From Aliarcobacter thereius LMG 24486 (lineage in GTDB: Bacteria; Campylobacterota; Campylobacteria; Campylobacterales; Arcobacteraceae): a stretch of 64,000 nucleotides of DNA. The notes under the pieces are model-generated. The model saw only the letters and a program-made list of their open reading frames with translations. It searched no databases and was not told where the DNA came from. Location: NCBI RefSeq assembly GCF_004214815.1, contig NZ_CP035926.1, positions 1,851,081 to 1,915,080 of the forward strand, in the 5' to 3' direction. Shown here one piece after another: positions 35,203 to 44,513 of the stretch. Made by a program: the position numbers and the translations under genes. How positions within the stretch are numbered: position 1 is the stretch's first letter; the number at the start of each line of letters is the position of its first letter.

Positions 35203-36129
35203 ATGGCATATGCAAACAATATAACAGAACTAATAGGAAACACTCCTTTAGTGAAATTACAAAAAGCAAGTAAAGAAGGAGCTACGGTTTTAGGTAAATG
35301 TGAATTTATGAATCCTAGTTCAAGTGTTAAAGATAGAATTGGTGCAAATATGATTAAAGTTGCTCTAGAAGAAGGAAAAATCAAAACAGGTTCAACAATA
35401 ATTGAACCAACAAGTGGAAATACAGGAGTTGCACTTGCAAGTGTTAGTGCAGCTTTAGGATTAAAACTTATTCTTGTAATGCCTGCATCTATGAGTGTTG
35501 AAAGAAGAAGACTTCTTGTTGCACTTGGAGCAAAACTTGAACTAACTCCAGCTGAAAAAGGTATGAAAGGTGCTATTGAAAGAGCAGTTGAATTAAACAA
35601 TGAAATTAAAGATTCAATTATTTTACAACAGTTTCAAAATCCTGCAAATCCTGCAATTCATAAAGAAACAACTGCAAAAGAGATTTTAAGAGATACAGAT
35701 GGAAAAGTGGACTTCTTTATTGCTGGTGTTGGAACTGGTGGAACTTTAACAGGTGTTGGTGAAGTTTTAAAAGCTCATAATCCAAATATTAAAATAATTG
35801 CAGTTGAGCCAGAAGCTAGTCCTGTTTTAAGTGGAGGAAACCCTGGACCACACAAAATCCAAGGAATTGGTGCTGGATTTATACCTGATGTTTTAAATAC
35901 AAAGCAAATTGATGAAGTTATCAAAATAGATAATGATGATGCAATAAACTCTTCAAGAGAATTGGCAAAAGAGGAAGGACTTCTTGTAGGTGTATCTTCA
36001 GGAGCAAATGCCCTTGCTGCTAAAATTATTGCAAGTAGACCAGAAAACAAAGGTAAAACAATTGTTACAATTCTTTGTGATACAGGAGAGAGATACTTAA
36101 GTTCTGGTCTTTATGAATATGAAGAGTAG
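35203..36129 (+). CDS. cysK: cysteine synthase A
   Basis: A 308-residue PLP enzyme that makes cysteine from O-acetylserine and sulfide. The PLP lysine is K43 in PSSSVKDRIGANM. The phosphate and substrate loops are PTSGNTGVALA and GVGTGGTLTGVGE. Length and motifs match CysK rather than CysM. AGAGAGGAAAG precedes the ATG. Position right after an Rrf2 regulator suggests that it may also act as sensor partner, as CysK does for CymR in Bacillus. Confidence 0.95.
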   Translation: MAYANNITELIGNTPLVKLQKASKEGATVLGKCEFMNPSSSVKDRIGANMIKVALEEGKIKTGSTIIEPTSGNTGVALASVSAALGLKLILVMPASMSVERRRLLVALGAKLELTPAEKGMKGAIERAVELNNEIKDSIILQQFQNPANPAIHKETTAKEILRDTDGKVDFFIAGVGTGGTLTGVGEVLKAHNPNIKIIAVEPEASPVLSGGNPGPHKIQGIGAGFIPDVLNTKQIDEVIKIDNDDAINSSRELAKEEGLLVGVSSGANALAAKIIASRPENKGKTIVTILCDTGERYLSSGLYEYEE

Positions 36130-36135
36130 GTATAT

Positions 36136-36366
36136 ATGCACGAAAAACCTTATAGATCTGTTGCCAAGACAATTTCTTGGCGAACAGTTGGGACACTTGA
36201 TACAATGATTGTATCTTATTTTGTTACTGGAAATTTAATTATGGCTGCTTCAATAGGAAGTATTGAAGTTATTACAAAAATGATTTTATACTATTATCAC
36301 GAAAGAATCTGGAATAAACTAAAGTTTGGTTTACACAAACCAACAGAGAATGATTATCAAATCTAA
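36136..36366 (+). CDS. DUF2061 small membrane protein
   Basis: A 76-residue protein with two short hydrophobic segments. The family motif is clear: EKPYRSVAKTISWRTVGTLD, later SIGSIEVITKMILYYYHERIW and a conserved final helix. The function is unknown. DUF2061 genes often sit with sulfate assimilation genes, and here one lies between cysK (6 nt) and cysH (9 nt), so it belongs to the operon. A role linked to sulfate or sulfite handling at the membrane is a reasonable guess from context only. Confidence 0.88.
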   Translation: MHEKPYRSVAKTISWRTVGTLDTMIVSYFVTGNLIMAASIGSIEVITKMILYYYHERIWNKLKFGLHKPTENDYQI

Positions 36367-36375
36367 AGGCTTATA

Positions 36376-37077
36376 ATGAATTTTGAAGATTTTATAAAAA
36401 TAGAAGAAAAAATTTTACTTTTAAATCATAGTGATTTAATCAAATATATATTTGATAATTACTCAAATATTGCTTTCAGCTCTAGCTTTGGTGCAGAAGA
36501 TCAGGTCTTAACAGATATGATTCTTAAAGTAGATAAAAATAGTAGAGTATTCACTCTTGATACAGGAAGATTACATAAAGAAACATATGAAGTTATGGAT
36601 GCAACAAATTTAAAATATGGTGTAAAAATAGAAGTTTTATTTCCAAATTATAAAGATATAGAAAAACTATATATTTCTCAAGGAATAAATGGTCACTATG
36701 AAAGTATAGAAAATAGAAAAAACTGCTGTAATATTAGAAAAATAGAACCTCTTAAAAGAGCATTAAAAGATGTTGATATTTGGATAACTGGATTAAGAGC
36801 TTCTCAAAGTGTTACAAGAACCAATATGCCAATAATTGAGTGGGATGATAATTTTAAAATTATAAAACTAAATCCACTTATAAACTGGAGCGAAGATGAT
36901 GTTTGGGATTATATAAAAACAAATAAAGTTCCTTATAACAAACTTCATGATAGTGGCTATCCAAGTATTGGTTGCGAACCTTGTACAAGAGCAATTAAAG
37001 ATGGTGAAGACATTAGAGCTGGAAGATGGTGGTGGGAAGACCCTAATCATAAAGAGTGTGGACTTCACAAAAAGTGA
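36376..37077 (+). CDS. cysH: adenylyl-sulfate (APS) reductase, CysH family
   Basis: A 233-residue enzyme that reduces activated sulfate to sulfite. It has the double cysteine pairs that bind a [4Fe-4S] cluster, NCCNIRK and CEPC, which mark APS-using enzymes rather than PAPS-using ones. The nucleotide motif SSSFGAEDQVLTDM and the C-terminal catalytic cysteine in ECGLH are present. This agrees with the lack of an APS kinase domain on the CysN in the same operon. It passes sulfite on, but the gene that should follow in the pathway is degenerate here. Confidence 0.94.
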   Translation: MNFEDFIKIEEKILLLNHSDLIKYIFDNYSNIAFSSSFGAEDQVLTDMILKVDKNSRVFTLDTGRLHKETYEVMDATNLKYGVKIEVLFPNYKDIEKLYISQGINGHYESIENRKNCCNIRKIEPLKRALKDVDIWITGLRASQSVTRTNMPIIEWDDNFKIIKLNPLINWSEDDVWDYIKTNKVPYNKLHDSGYPSIGCEPCTRAIKDGEDIRAGRWWWEDPNHKECGLHKK

Positions 37078-37158
37078 TTTTTTATATCCAAAAGAGAGTA
37101 AGAACTAGCCTTTGGCAAAAAGAAAAAGTACAGACACAAATTAAAGAGGAGAGAATAG

Positions 37159-38070
37159 ATGTTAGATACAAAACAACTAACACATTTAAAACAACTAGAA
37201 GCTGAATCAATTCATATAATAAGAGAAGTTGTTGCAGAGTTTGATAACCCTGTAATGATGTATAGTGTAGGAAAAGATTCAGCTGTTATGTTGCATCTTG
37301 CACTAAAAGCTTTTGCACCTGCAAAATTGCCATTTCCACTACTTCATGTAGATACATTATGGAAATTTAAAGAGATGATAGCTTTTAGAGATAAAAGAGC
37401 AAAAGAGGAAGGATTTGAGCTTTTAGTTCATACAAATCAAGATGGAATTGATATGAATATTAGCCCTTTTACTCATGGTTCAGCTGTTCATACAGATATT
37501 ATGAAAACTCAAGGACTTAAACAAGCACTAAATAAATATAAATTTGATGCTGTTTTTGGTGGAGCTAGAAGAGATGAGGAGAAATCCCGTGCAAAAGAGA
37601 GAATCTACTCTTTTAGAGATAAAAATCACAGATGGGATCCAAAAAATCAAAGACCAGAACTTTGGAATATTTATAATGCAAGAGTTCATAAAGACGAAAG
37701 TATTAGAGTTTTTCCACTTTCAAACTGGACAGAACTTGATATTTGGCAATATATTTATCTTGAGCAAATACCAATAGTGCCTCTTTATTTTGCAGATAAA
37801 AGACCAATTGTTGAAAAAGATGGTGTGAAAATAATGGTTGATGATAAAAGAATGCCAATAGAAAAAAATGATGTAATAAAAGAGGAGATGGTAAGGTTTA
37901 GAACTCTTGGTTGCTATCCTCTAACAGGAGCTGTTAGTTCAAATGCTACAACTTTGGAAGAGATTATAAAAGAGATGCTTTTAAGTCGTACAAGTGAAAG
38001 GCAAGGACGAGTTATAGATAATGATAGCTCAGGTTCAATGGAAAAAAAGAAAATTGAAGGATACTTTTAA
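37159..38070 (+). CDS. cysD: sulfate adenylyltransferase subunit 2
   Basis: A 303-residue PP-loop ATP pyrophosphatase that makes APS from sulfate and ATP together with CysN. The loop is [31 protein letters not shown] and [14 protein letters not shown] are conserved family blocks. The C-terminal [17 protein letters not shown] is normal for CysD. GAGGAGA precedes the ATG. An 81-nt gap with no feature that I can name separates it from cysH. One base separates its stop from the cysN start. Confidence 0.96.
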   Translation: MLDTKQLTHLKQLEAESIHIIREVVAEFDNPVMMYSVGKDSAVMLHLALKAFAPAKLPFPLLHVDTLWKFKEMIAFRDKRAKEEGFELLVHTNQDGIDMNISPFTHGSAVHTDIMKTQGLKQALNKYKFDAVFGGARRDEEKSRAKERIYSFRDKNHRWDPKNQRPELWNIYNARVHKDESIRVFPLSNWTELDIWQYIYLEQIPIVPLYFADKRPIVEKDGVKIMVDDKRMPIEKNDVIKEEMVRFRTLGCYPLTGAVSSNATTLEEIIKEMLLSRTSERQGRVIDNDSSGSMEKKKIEGYF

Positions 38071-38071
38071 G

Positions 38072-39466
38072 ATGGAACAAATTAATGATATAAAAGCTTA
38101 TTTAAAAGAGCATGAAAATAAACAACTTCTTAGATTTATAACTTGTGGAAATGTTGATGATGGCAAATCTACTCTTATTGGAAGATTACTTCATGATTCT
38201 AAAACAATTTTTGAAGACCAACTAGAAAATATAAAAAAAGATAGTAAAAAAAACAATACAACAAATAATGAATTTGATCTATCTTTATTGGTTGATGGTT
38301 TACAAAGTGAAAGAGAACAAGGGATTACTATTGATGTTGCATATAGATATTTTACAACTCCAAAAAGAAAATTTATTATTGCAGATACACCAGGTCACGA
38401 ACAATATACAAGAAATATGGCAACGGGAGCTAGTACAGCAAATTTAGCAATTATTTTAATAGATGCCAGATATGGTGTTCAAACTCAAACAAAAAGGCAT
38501 ACCTTTATAAATAAACTTTTAGGTATAGACCATATTGTAGTAGCTGTAAATAAGATGGATTTAGTAGATTTCAAAGAAGAGATTTTTGAATCAATAAAAG
38601 AAGATTACCTATCTTTTGCAAAGGAGTTAGAAGTAAAAAGTAAAATAACTTTAATTCCTTTATCTGCTTTAAATGGTGATAATATTGTTGATAGAAGTAC
38701 AAAATCTCCTTGGTATAAAGGCGAAACTCTATTGGAGTATTTAGAAAATGTAAAAATAGATAGTAATAGAGATTTAGAAAATTTCAGATTTCCTGTTCAA
38801 TATGTGAATAGACCAAACCTTGATTTTAGAGGTTTTTGTGGAACTATTGCTAGTGGAGTTATAAAAGTTGGAGATGAAATTACAGTTATTCCTTCAAATA
38901 AAAGTTCAAAAATAAAAAGTATTGTAACTTATGAAGGAGATTTAACTCATGCATATTGTGATCAAGCTATTACTTTAACTTTAGAAGATGAAATTGATGT
39001 AAGTCGTGGAGATATTATTGTAAAAAGTGATAATCTTATTGATGAAGCATCAAGTTTTGATGTTGATTTAGTTTGGCTTAGCGAAAATGCTTTAGTAAAA
39101 GAAAAGCAATATTTCATAAAAAGAGCAACTACAACTACAAGTGGAACAATAAATGAGATTTATTATAAAACCGATGTAAATAGTTTAAAACAAGAAAAAA
39201 CAGATAATTTAGTTTTAAACGAAATAGCAAGAGTAAAACTTGACCTAGAACAAAACATTGCATATGATTCATATGATAAAATAAAAACTATGGGAAGCTT
39301 TATAATAATAGATAGAGTTTCAAATAATACAGTCGGTGCAGGAATGATAAGAAGTAAATCTTTTAATCAAAAAGAAAAAAACTCTTATAGTGATTTTGAA
39401 ATAGAGTTTAATGCTCTTGTTAGAAAACATTTTCCACACTGGAATTGCAAAGAGATTATTCAATAG
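38072..39466 (+). CDS. cysN: sulfate adenylyltransferase subunit 1 (GTPase)
   Basis: A 464-residue GTPase of the EF-Tu type that drives APS synthesis with CysD. G1 is GNVDDGKSTLIGRLLHD, G3 is DTPGHEQYTRNMATGAS and G4 is NKMD. There is no C-terminal APS kinase (CysC) domain, in keeping with an APS-specific CysH. The frame is open upstream within cysD, but the ATG at 38072 directly follows the cysD stop and begins MEQINDIKAYL, a normal CysN start. Confidence 0.95.
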   Translation: MEQINDIKAYLKEHENKQLLRFITCGNVDDGKSTLIGRLLHDSKTIFEDQLENIKKDSKKNNTTNNEFDLSLLVDGLQSEREQGITIDVAYRYFTTPKRKFIIADTPGHEQYTRNMATGASTANLAIILIDARYGVQTQTKRHTFINKLLGIDHIVVAVNKMDLVDFKEEIFESIKEDYLSFAKELEVKSKITLIPLSALNGDNIVDRSTKSPWYKGETLLEYLENVKIDSNRDLENFRFPVQYVNRPNLDFRGFCGTIASGVIKVGDEITVIPSNKSSKIKSIVTYEGDLTHAYCDQAITLTLEDEIDVSRGDIIVKSDNLIDEASSFDVDLVWLSENALVKEKQYFIKRATTTTSGTINEIYYKTDVNSLKQEKTDNLVLNEIARVKLDLEQNIAYDSYDKIKTMGSFIIIDRVSNNTVGAGMIRSKSFNQKEKNSYSDFEIEFNALVRKHFPHWNCKEIIQ

Positions 39467-39479
39467 GGGAGAATTATTT

Positions 39480-40556
39480 ATGTCATACAAACTAAATATA
39501 GAAAAAATAAAAAGTGATAAATCAAGCAATGATATTATTGCTGATATATTTTATTACTGTGTTACAGGCGAAATGCTATCAAAAGAGGATTTAGAACGCT
39601 TTAAATGGCATGGAATTTATGTTGAAGACAATAATCAAACAAGCTTTAGCCTAAAAATTCCTCTGCTTTTAGGAGAATTAAATTTAATTCAATTAAAAAC
39701 TATTTTAGCTCTATTAAAAAGATTTGGTTTTGATGAAGTAAATTTCAATGAAGGTCAAAAACTAGAGTTTAAAAATATAAGATTATCAACTCTTCCAAAT
39801 ATTTTTAATATTTTGCAAGAATCTTCTTTGTCAAGTTTTTTTGAATCTGGTCATAGTATAAAAAGTGTTATAACTTGTCCTGTAAATGGTCTTGATTCAA
39901 CTCAGCTTTTTGATGTTGAAGAGTTAGCAAATAGACTAAATAGTACTTTTGTTGGAAATAAAAACTTCTTTAATCTTCCAAACTCTTTACAATTTGCAAT
40001 AAGTGGTTATCCTGAAGGTTGTGATGCTGGAGTTATTCCTGATATTAGTTTTAATGCTAGAAAAAATTTAAAAGATAAAATTGTATTTGAGATAAAGATA
40101 GGTTCTACTTCAATTGGGAATATTGCTTACTCTCAAGTTATTCCAACAGCAAGAGCCATTGCAAATATTTATAAAGAATATGGTCAAAGAGAAGATTATT
40201 TAACTACAGATTTTAAAAGTTTTATAGAAGATTTAGAATTAATAAATTTCTCTCATATTTTATCTTCTATGCTGGATTTTAAGATATTTGATTCTTCTTT
40301 AATAAATTCAAATATAGATCCAAAAAAACCAAGAATGGGAATTCATAAAAGTATGAACGATGGTTTTTCATATATTGGTTTAAATTCAAAATATAAAAAT
40401 TTTACACAAAAGAAACTCGAAGATTTTATTAGAATTTTAGAAGAAAATCAAGCTAGTAAAATAAAAATAACACACAAATCAAATATTATTATACTTGATG
40501 CTCCATCACAAAATAGTGAAAATTTAAACTCAAGCCTTTTAGAATTAGAACTTTAG
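39480..40556 (+). CDS. degenerate half-length nitrite/sulfite reductase-like protein
   Basis: A 358-residue protein that aligns with the N-terminal half of sulfite/nitrite reductases: a first ferredoxin-like half-domain (about 35-105), a first NIR_SIR domain (about 125-270; ITCPVNGLDSTQLFDVEELA, NLPNSLQFAISGYPEG) and a second ferredoxin-like half-domain (about 285-345; GIHKSMNDGFSYIGL). The C-terminal domain that holds the [4Fe-4S]-sirohaem cysteines is missing. Of four basic sulfite-binding residues in E. coli CysI, Arg83 aligns with Gly92, Lys215 with Ser169 and Lys217 with Gln171; Arg153 is Lys128. I start at the ATG at 39480, with GGGGAGA 8 nt upstream. It closes the cys operon. It is unlikely to be an active reductase. 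Confidence 0.75.
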   Translation: MSYKLNIEKIKSDKSSNDIIADIFYYCVTGEMLSKEDLERFKWHGIYVEDNNQTSFSLKIPLLLGELNLIQLKTILALLKRFGFDEVNFNEGQKLEFKNIRLSTLPNIFNILQESSLSSFFESGHSIKSVITCPVNGLDSTQLFDVEELANRLNSTFVGNKNFFNLPNSLQFAISGYPEGCDAGVIPDISFNARKNLKDKIVFEIKIGSTSIGNIAYSQVIPTARAIANIYKEYGQREDYLTTDFKSFIEDLELINFSHILSSMLDFKIFDSSLINSNIDPKKPRMGIHKSMNDGFSYIGLNSKYKNFTQKKLEDFIRILEENQASKIKITHKSNIIILDAPSQNSENLNSSLLELEL

Positions 40557-40584
40557 TTTAAAAGCTAAAACTTTTAAACTAAAG
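40551..40584. terminator. bidirectional terminator hairpin closing the cys operon and trpB
   Basis: CTTTAGTTTAAAAG (40551-40564) and CTTTTAAACTAAAG (40571-40584) form a perfect 14-bp stem with a 6-nt loop. Both convergent stop codons lie at its edges. Confidence 0.8.
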
Positions 40585-41776
40585 GATAGTTTTCAATTAC
40601 AAAATCAATATCTTTATCACCTCTTCCACTTAAACTCACAAGAATTGATTCATTTTTATTCTCTTTTGCATATCTCATAGCAAAAGCTAGAGCATGAGAA
40701 GATTCTAAAGCTGGAATAATACCTTCTAATCTTGATAAAGTATAAAATGCTTCAACTGCTTCATCATCGCTACAAAGTCCTAAATTTATTTTAGAAATAC
40801 TACTTAAATATGCTAATTCTGGTCCAACAGATGGATAATCAATTCCACTACCAATTGAATGAACAGGTGCTGGTTCACCTTTTTCATCTTTCAACATAAT
40901 AGAGTTAAATCCGTGCATAACTCCCTCTTCTCCATAAGTTAAACTTGCACTATGTTCACCTATCTTATCACCTTTTCCAGCTGGTTCAACTGCATATAAC
41001 TTTACACTATCTTCAATAAATCCACTAAATATTCCCATAGCATTACTTCCTCCACCCACACAAGCTGTAACCATATCTGGAAGTTTTCCTGTCATATCTA
41101 AAAATTGCTCTCTTGCTTCAAAACCTATTATACTTTGAAAATCTCTAACCATTTTAGGAAAAGGACTTGGACCAACAACAGTACCAATAGCAAACATAGA
41201 ATTCTTTGTATCTTTTAAATATGCTTCAAATGCACTATCAACAGCCTCTTTTAATGTTTTTAGACCTTTTGTAACTGCTACTATTTTTGCACCTAATATT
41301 CTCATTTTTACAACATTAGGATACTCTTTTTTTATATCGACTTCACCCATATGAATTTCGCACTCTAATCCAAAATAAGCAGCTGCAGTTGCCAAAGCAA
41401 CTCCGTGTTGCCCTGCTCCTGTTTCAGCAATTAGTTTTTTCTTTCCTAAATATTTTGCTAAAAGTGCTTCAGCCATACAGTGATTTAATTTATGAGCTCC
41501 AGTATGATTTAAGTCTTCTCTTTTTAGATATATATTTCCACCAACTTTGTTTGATATATTCTTTGCAAAATATATAGGAGTAGGTCTTCCTTGGTAATAT
41601 TTCCTTATATTTTTTAACTCATTTATAAAGTTAAAATCTTTTGATAGTTTATTATATGCTTCATTTATCTCTAAAAATGGCTTTTCTAATTCAGGTGGAA
41701 TAAAAGAGCCACCAAACTTCCCAAAATAACCATTTGAATCTGGAAAACTATCTAAATAAGGTTTTTGTCTTTGCAT
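40574..41776 (-). CDS. trpB: tryptophan synthase beta chain, stand-alone
   Basis: A 400-residue PLP enzyme that makes tryptophan from indole and serine. The PLP lysine is K96 in [33 protein letters not shown] and the phosphate loop [10 protein letters not shown] are conserved, as is [10 protein letters not shown]. It is TrpB1-like in length. No trpA is beside it, so it either works with a distant TrpA or salvages indole. The residues after the lysine (LNHCM) differ from the usual INN. I use the ATG at 41776 (AAAGG upstream); the ATG at 41815 has no binding site. Confidence 0.92.
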   Translation of the reverse strand: MQRQKPYLDSFPDSNGYFGKFGGSFIPPELEKPFLEINEAYNKLSKDFNFINELKNIRKYYQGRPTPIYFAKNISNKVGGNIYLKREDLNHTGAHKLNHCMAEALLAKYLGKKKLIAETGAGQHGVALATAAAYFGLECEIHMGEVDIKKEYPNVVKMRILGAKIVAVTKGLKTLKEAVDSAFEAYLKDTKNSMFAIGTVVGPSPFPKMVRDFQSIIGFEAREQFLDMTGKLPDMVTACVGGGSNAMGIFSGFIEDSVKLYAVEPAGKGDKIGEHSASLTYGEEGVMHGFNSIMLKDEKGEPAPVHSIGSGIDYPSVGPELAYLSSISKINLGLCSDDEAVEAFYTLSRLEGIIPALESSHALAFAMRYAKENKNESILVSLSGRGDKDIDFVIENYPLV

Positions 41777-41838
41777 ATTAAGTGCCTTTGAAATAAAATA
41801 CGAAAATAGTATCATATTTTTAATAAGATGGGGGAATT

Positions 41839-43131
41839 ATGAAAGTTGTATTCTTTGGAGTTGGTGCCGTTTGTAGTGTTATTTCAACACTTTTAAGTGA
41901 ACAAGCAGATAAAAATAAAAAGAGTTGTGCAAAGTTTCTATTTATTGTAAGAAGTGAGAAAAGAGCCAAATTACATTTTTATAAAAATATTGATTTGTTA
42001 GAAAACTCAAATTTTTTAGAAATAGAAAATTTTGATGATATTTTTAATAATCCAGATAAGTATAAAAAAGAGTTAAAAGGTTTTGATATTTTTATAAATA
42101 GTTCAACGCCTTCATACAATCTTAATATTATGAAACTAGCTTTAGAATTCAATGCAAACTATGCTGATTTAGCTAGTGATATCTATAAAGATGATGTTAT
42201 AAACTCTTTAAAATTTGAGCAACAAAGCTTTGAAAAAGAGTTTAAAAAAAGAAATCTTTTTGCACTTATAAATCTTGGAATATCTCCAGGAATTACAAAC
42301 TTTCTAATCGGAGATAGAATTAACTCAATTAAAAATCTTCCTTATGAAGTTAAAATTACAAAGATTGAATTAAATCTTTTAGAAGAGTTGCAATCAAAAA
42401 AACTTATCTTTTCGTGGTCACCAAAAGTTGCAATAGATGAACTTGCATTTCCACCAATTTTTGTTAAAAACAATAAAATTAAAAAGATTGAACCGTTTTC
42501 AAAATCAAAAATCTATAAGTTTCCATATTTTAGAAATATAGTTGATATTTATCCTGTTTTTCAAGAGGAGCTAATATCTTTAAAAGATAGTTTTCCTGAA
42601 ATTGAAAATATCAAATTAAATATTGGTGGAAATGAGCTTGAACTTATGAAAAATCTATATCAATTAAATCTTTTTTCAGACAAATACTGTATTGATAATG
42701 AAAATGAGAAAATATCTATAAATAGTGTTATAAAAAATATAATTCCTAAAATGAAAAGTCCTGAAGTTATAGAAGATTATATAAAAAAGAAAACTATAAA
42801 ATATGCAGAATTTTCTGCAATCGCTGATATTTACTTAGAAGTTTCTCATCCAAAAAGTAGAAAAAAGATAACAAGTATTGAATCAATTGGATTATCTTTT
42901 AGTAAGTATCTTGACCTTTTAAAAACCCCATATAGTGGAAGTACTTATGTATCTTATCCAACAGGAATCGGAGCTGGAATAATAATTTTCTACTCTTTAT
43001 TACAAAAAGATCTTTTAAGTGGTGTAATATTAAGTGAAAATCTTCCAAAAATATTTGGTGAGAAATTAAATGATATTATAAAAAGAGAGCTAAGTAGCTA
43101 TAAAATAAATATTTATAGCCAGATTAAATAG
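41839..43131 (+). CDS. saccharopine dehydrogenase-like protein
   Basis: A 430-residue protein beginning with a Rossmann motif VVFFGVGAVCSVIS, followed by the saccharopine dehydrogenase NADP-binding and C-terminal folds (SSTPSYNLNIMKLALEFNANYADLA and INLGISPGITNFL). The family includes lysine-pathway dehydrogenases and carboxynorspermidine synthases; the substrate here is not clear. GGGGGAA precedes the ATG. It is divergent from trpB and is followed after 68 nt by a class V aminotransferase with which it may be co-transcribed. Confidence 0.8.
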   Translation: MKVVFFGVGAVCSVISTLLSEQADKNKKSCAKFLFIVRSEKRAKLHFYKNIDLLENSNFLEIENFDDIFNNPDKYKKELKGFDIFINSSTPSYNLNIMKLALEFNANYADLASDIYKDDVINSLKFEQQSFEKEFKKRNLFALINLGISPGITNFLIGDRINSIKNLPYEVKITKIELNLLEELQSKKLIFSWSPKVAIDELAFPPIFVKNNKIKKIEPFSKSKIYKFPYFRNIVDIYPVFQEELISLKDSFPEIENIKLNIGGNELELMKNLYQLNLFSDKYCIDNENEKISINSVIKNIIPKMKSPEVIEDYIKKKTIKYAEFSAIADIYLEVSHPKSRKKITSIESIGLSFSKYLDLLKTPYSGSTYVSYPTGIGAGIIIFYSLLQKDLLSGVILSENLPKIFGEKLNDIIKRELSSYKINIYSQIK

Positions 43132-43199
43132 TTTTAAAATACAAATAAGCTAAAATTATCTCTTATATAATTTTTATTAATTTTAAAAAGAGACAATTT

Positions 43200-44501
43200 A
43201 TGCATAACAATATTTTTAGACCATTTTTGAATGAAAATGTAGATAAAGAGAATTTCCTAAAATACAATACAATAGGTAAACACAAAGAGAGATACTTTGA
43301 TTTCACAGCTTCAGGATTAGCATTTAGACAGATTGAAAATAGAATTCATGAAGTACTAGAATTTTATGCAAATACTCACTCAAAAGAGTCAGGAAATGCT
43401 AAAATTACAACATCTTTCTATGATGGTGCAAGAGATAATTTAAGAAAATCATTAAAAATTGATGATAATTTTGCCATATTACCAAGTGGCTCAGGAGCAA
43501 CATCAGCAATAAAACATTTTCAAGAACTTTTGGGACTTTATATTCCACCTGCAACAAAAACTAGATTAAAAAACAATATAGATAAAAAAGCTTTACCTTT
43601 AGTTATTGTAGGTCCTTATGAACATCATTCAAACGAAGTATCTTTTAGAGAATCTTTGGCTCAAGTAAAAAGAGTAAGATTACAAGAAGATGGATTGATA
43701 GATTTAAAACATCTTGAAAAAATACTTGAAAAGAATAAAAAAAGAGAAATAATAGGCTCTTTTACAATAGCTTCAAATGTTAGTGGAATTGTAACTTGCT
43801 ATAAAAAAATCTCTAATCTTCTAAAAAAATATAATGCTATTGTATGTTTTGATGCAGCAGCTTCAAGTCCATATATAAATATTCCTTGTAAATACTATGA
43901 TGCAATGTTTTTATCTCCTCATAAGCTTTTAGGAGGAGTTGGTTCAAGTGGAATTTTAGTTATTAAAAAAACTTTAATAAATACAAAATTAGCTCCAACT
44001 TTTAGTGGTGGTGGAACTGTAAAATATGTAAATAAATCTAGCCAAATTTATGAAAAAGATATAGAAATAAGAGAAGATGCAGGAACTCCTGCAATAATCC
44101 AATTTATAAAAGCAAGTTTAGCTTATCAACTAAGAGATGAAATTGGACTTGAATATATTCAAAATAAAAAAGAGGAGCTATATTCTTATCTTTTAAATGA
44201 ACTAAAAACTATTCCAAATCTTGTAATTTATGGAAATAATAAAAGTATGAATATAGGTATTACCTCTTTTAATATAAAAGATTTTAATCCTTATGATTTA
44301 TGCTCTAAACTTTCTTCTACAAAAAACTTTCAAACAAGAGCTGGTTGTTCTTGTGCTGGACCATATGGTCATGATTTGTTAAATCTAAAAAAAGTATCTA
44401 TGAAAAATAGACCAGGATGGCTAAGAGTTGGTGTTCATTTTACTCATACAAAAGAGCAGATAAAGAATTTAGTAGATGAGATAAAAGCTCTAATTATTTA
44501 G
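43200..44501 (+). CDS. class V aminotransferase (SufS/cysteine desulfurase-like)
   Basis: A 433-residue PLP enzyme of the aminotransferase class V family. The PLP lysine is in MFLSPHKLLGGVGSSG. YFDFTASGLAFRQIE and YEHHSNEVSFRE are like SufS/CsdA. A cysteine-containing loop RAGCSCAGPYGHDLL lies where SufS has its catalytic cysteine, but its motif differs and a second Cys is beside it. Transfer of sulfur or another PLP lyase reaction are both possible. A TATAAT at 43166-43171 may be its promoter. It is not adjacent to suf/isc genes. Confidence 0.83.
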   Translation: MHNNIFRPFLNENVDKENFLKYNTIGKHKERYFDFTASGLAFRQIENRIHEVLEFYANTHSKESGNAKITTSFYDGARDNLRKSLKIDDNFAILPSGSGATSAIKHFQELLGLYIPPATKTRLKNNIDKKALPLVIVGPYEHHSNEVSFRESLAQVKRVRLQEDGLIDLKHLEKILEKNKKREIIGSFTIASNVSGIVTCYKKISNLLKKYNAIVCFDAAASSPYINIPCKYYDAMFLSPHKLLGGVGSSGILVIKKTLINTKLAPTFSGGGTVKYVNKSSQIYEKDIEIREDAGTPAIIQFIKASLAYQLRDEIGLEYIQNKKEELYSYLLNELKTIPNLVIYGNNKSMNIGITSFNIKDFNPYDLCSKLSSTKNFQTRAGCSCAGPYGHDLLNLKKVSMKNRPGWLRVGVHFTHTKEQIKNLVDEIKALII

Positions 44502-44510
44502 AGTTTATTT
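44488..44510. terminator. hairpin between convergent genes
   Basis: CTCTAA (44488-44493) and TTAGAG (44498-44503) form a short stem with a TTAT loop, extended imperfectly by GATAAA/TTTATC outside, and followed by TTTATTT. A weak bidirectional terminator is likely. Confidence 0.45.
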
Positions 44511-44513
44511 ATC

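Noticed and set aside
39411..39480. Longer N-terminus for the sulfite reductase-like protein, overlapping cysN
   Set aside because: The ATG at 39480 has a strong GGGGAGA site at good spacing, and the upstream stretch is cysN in another frame.
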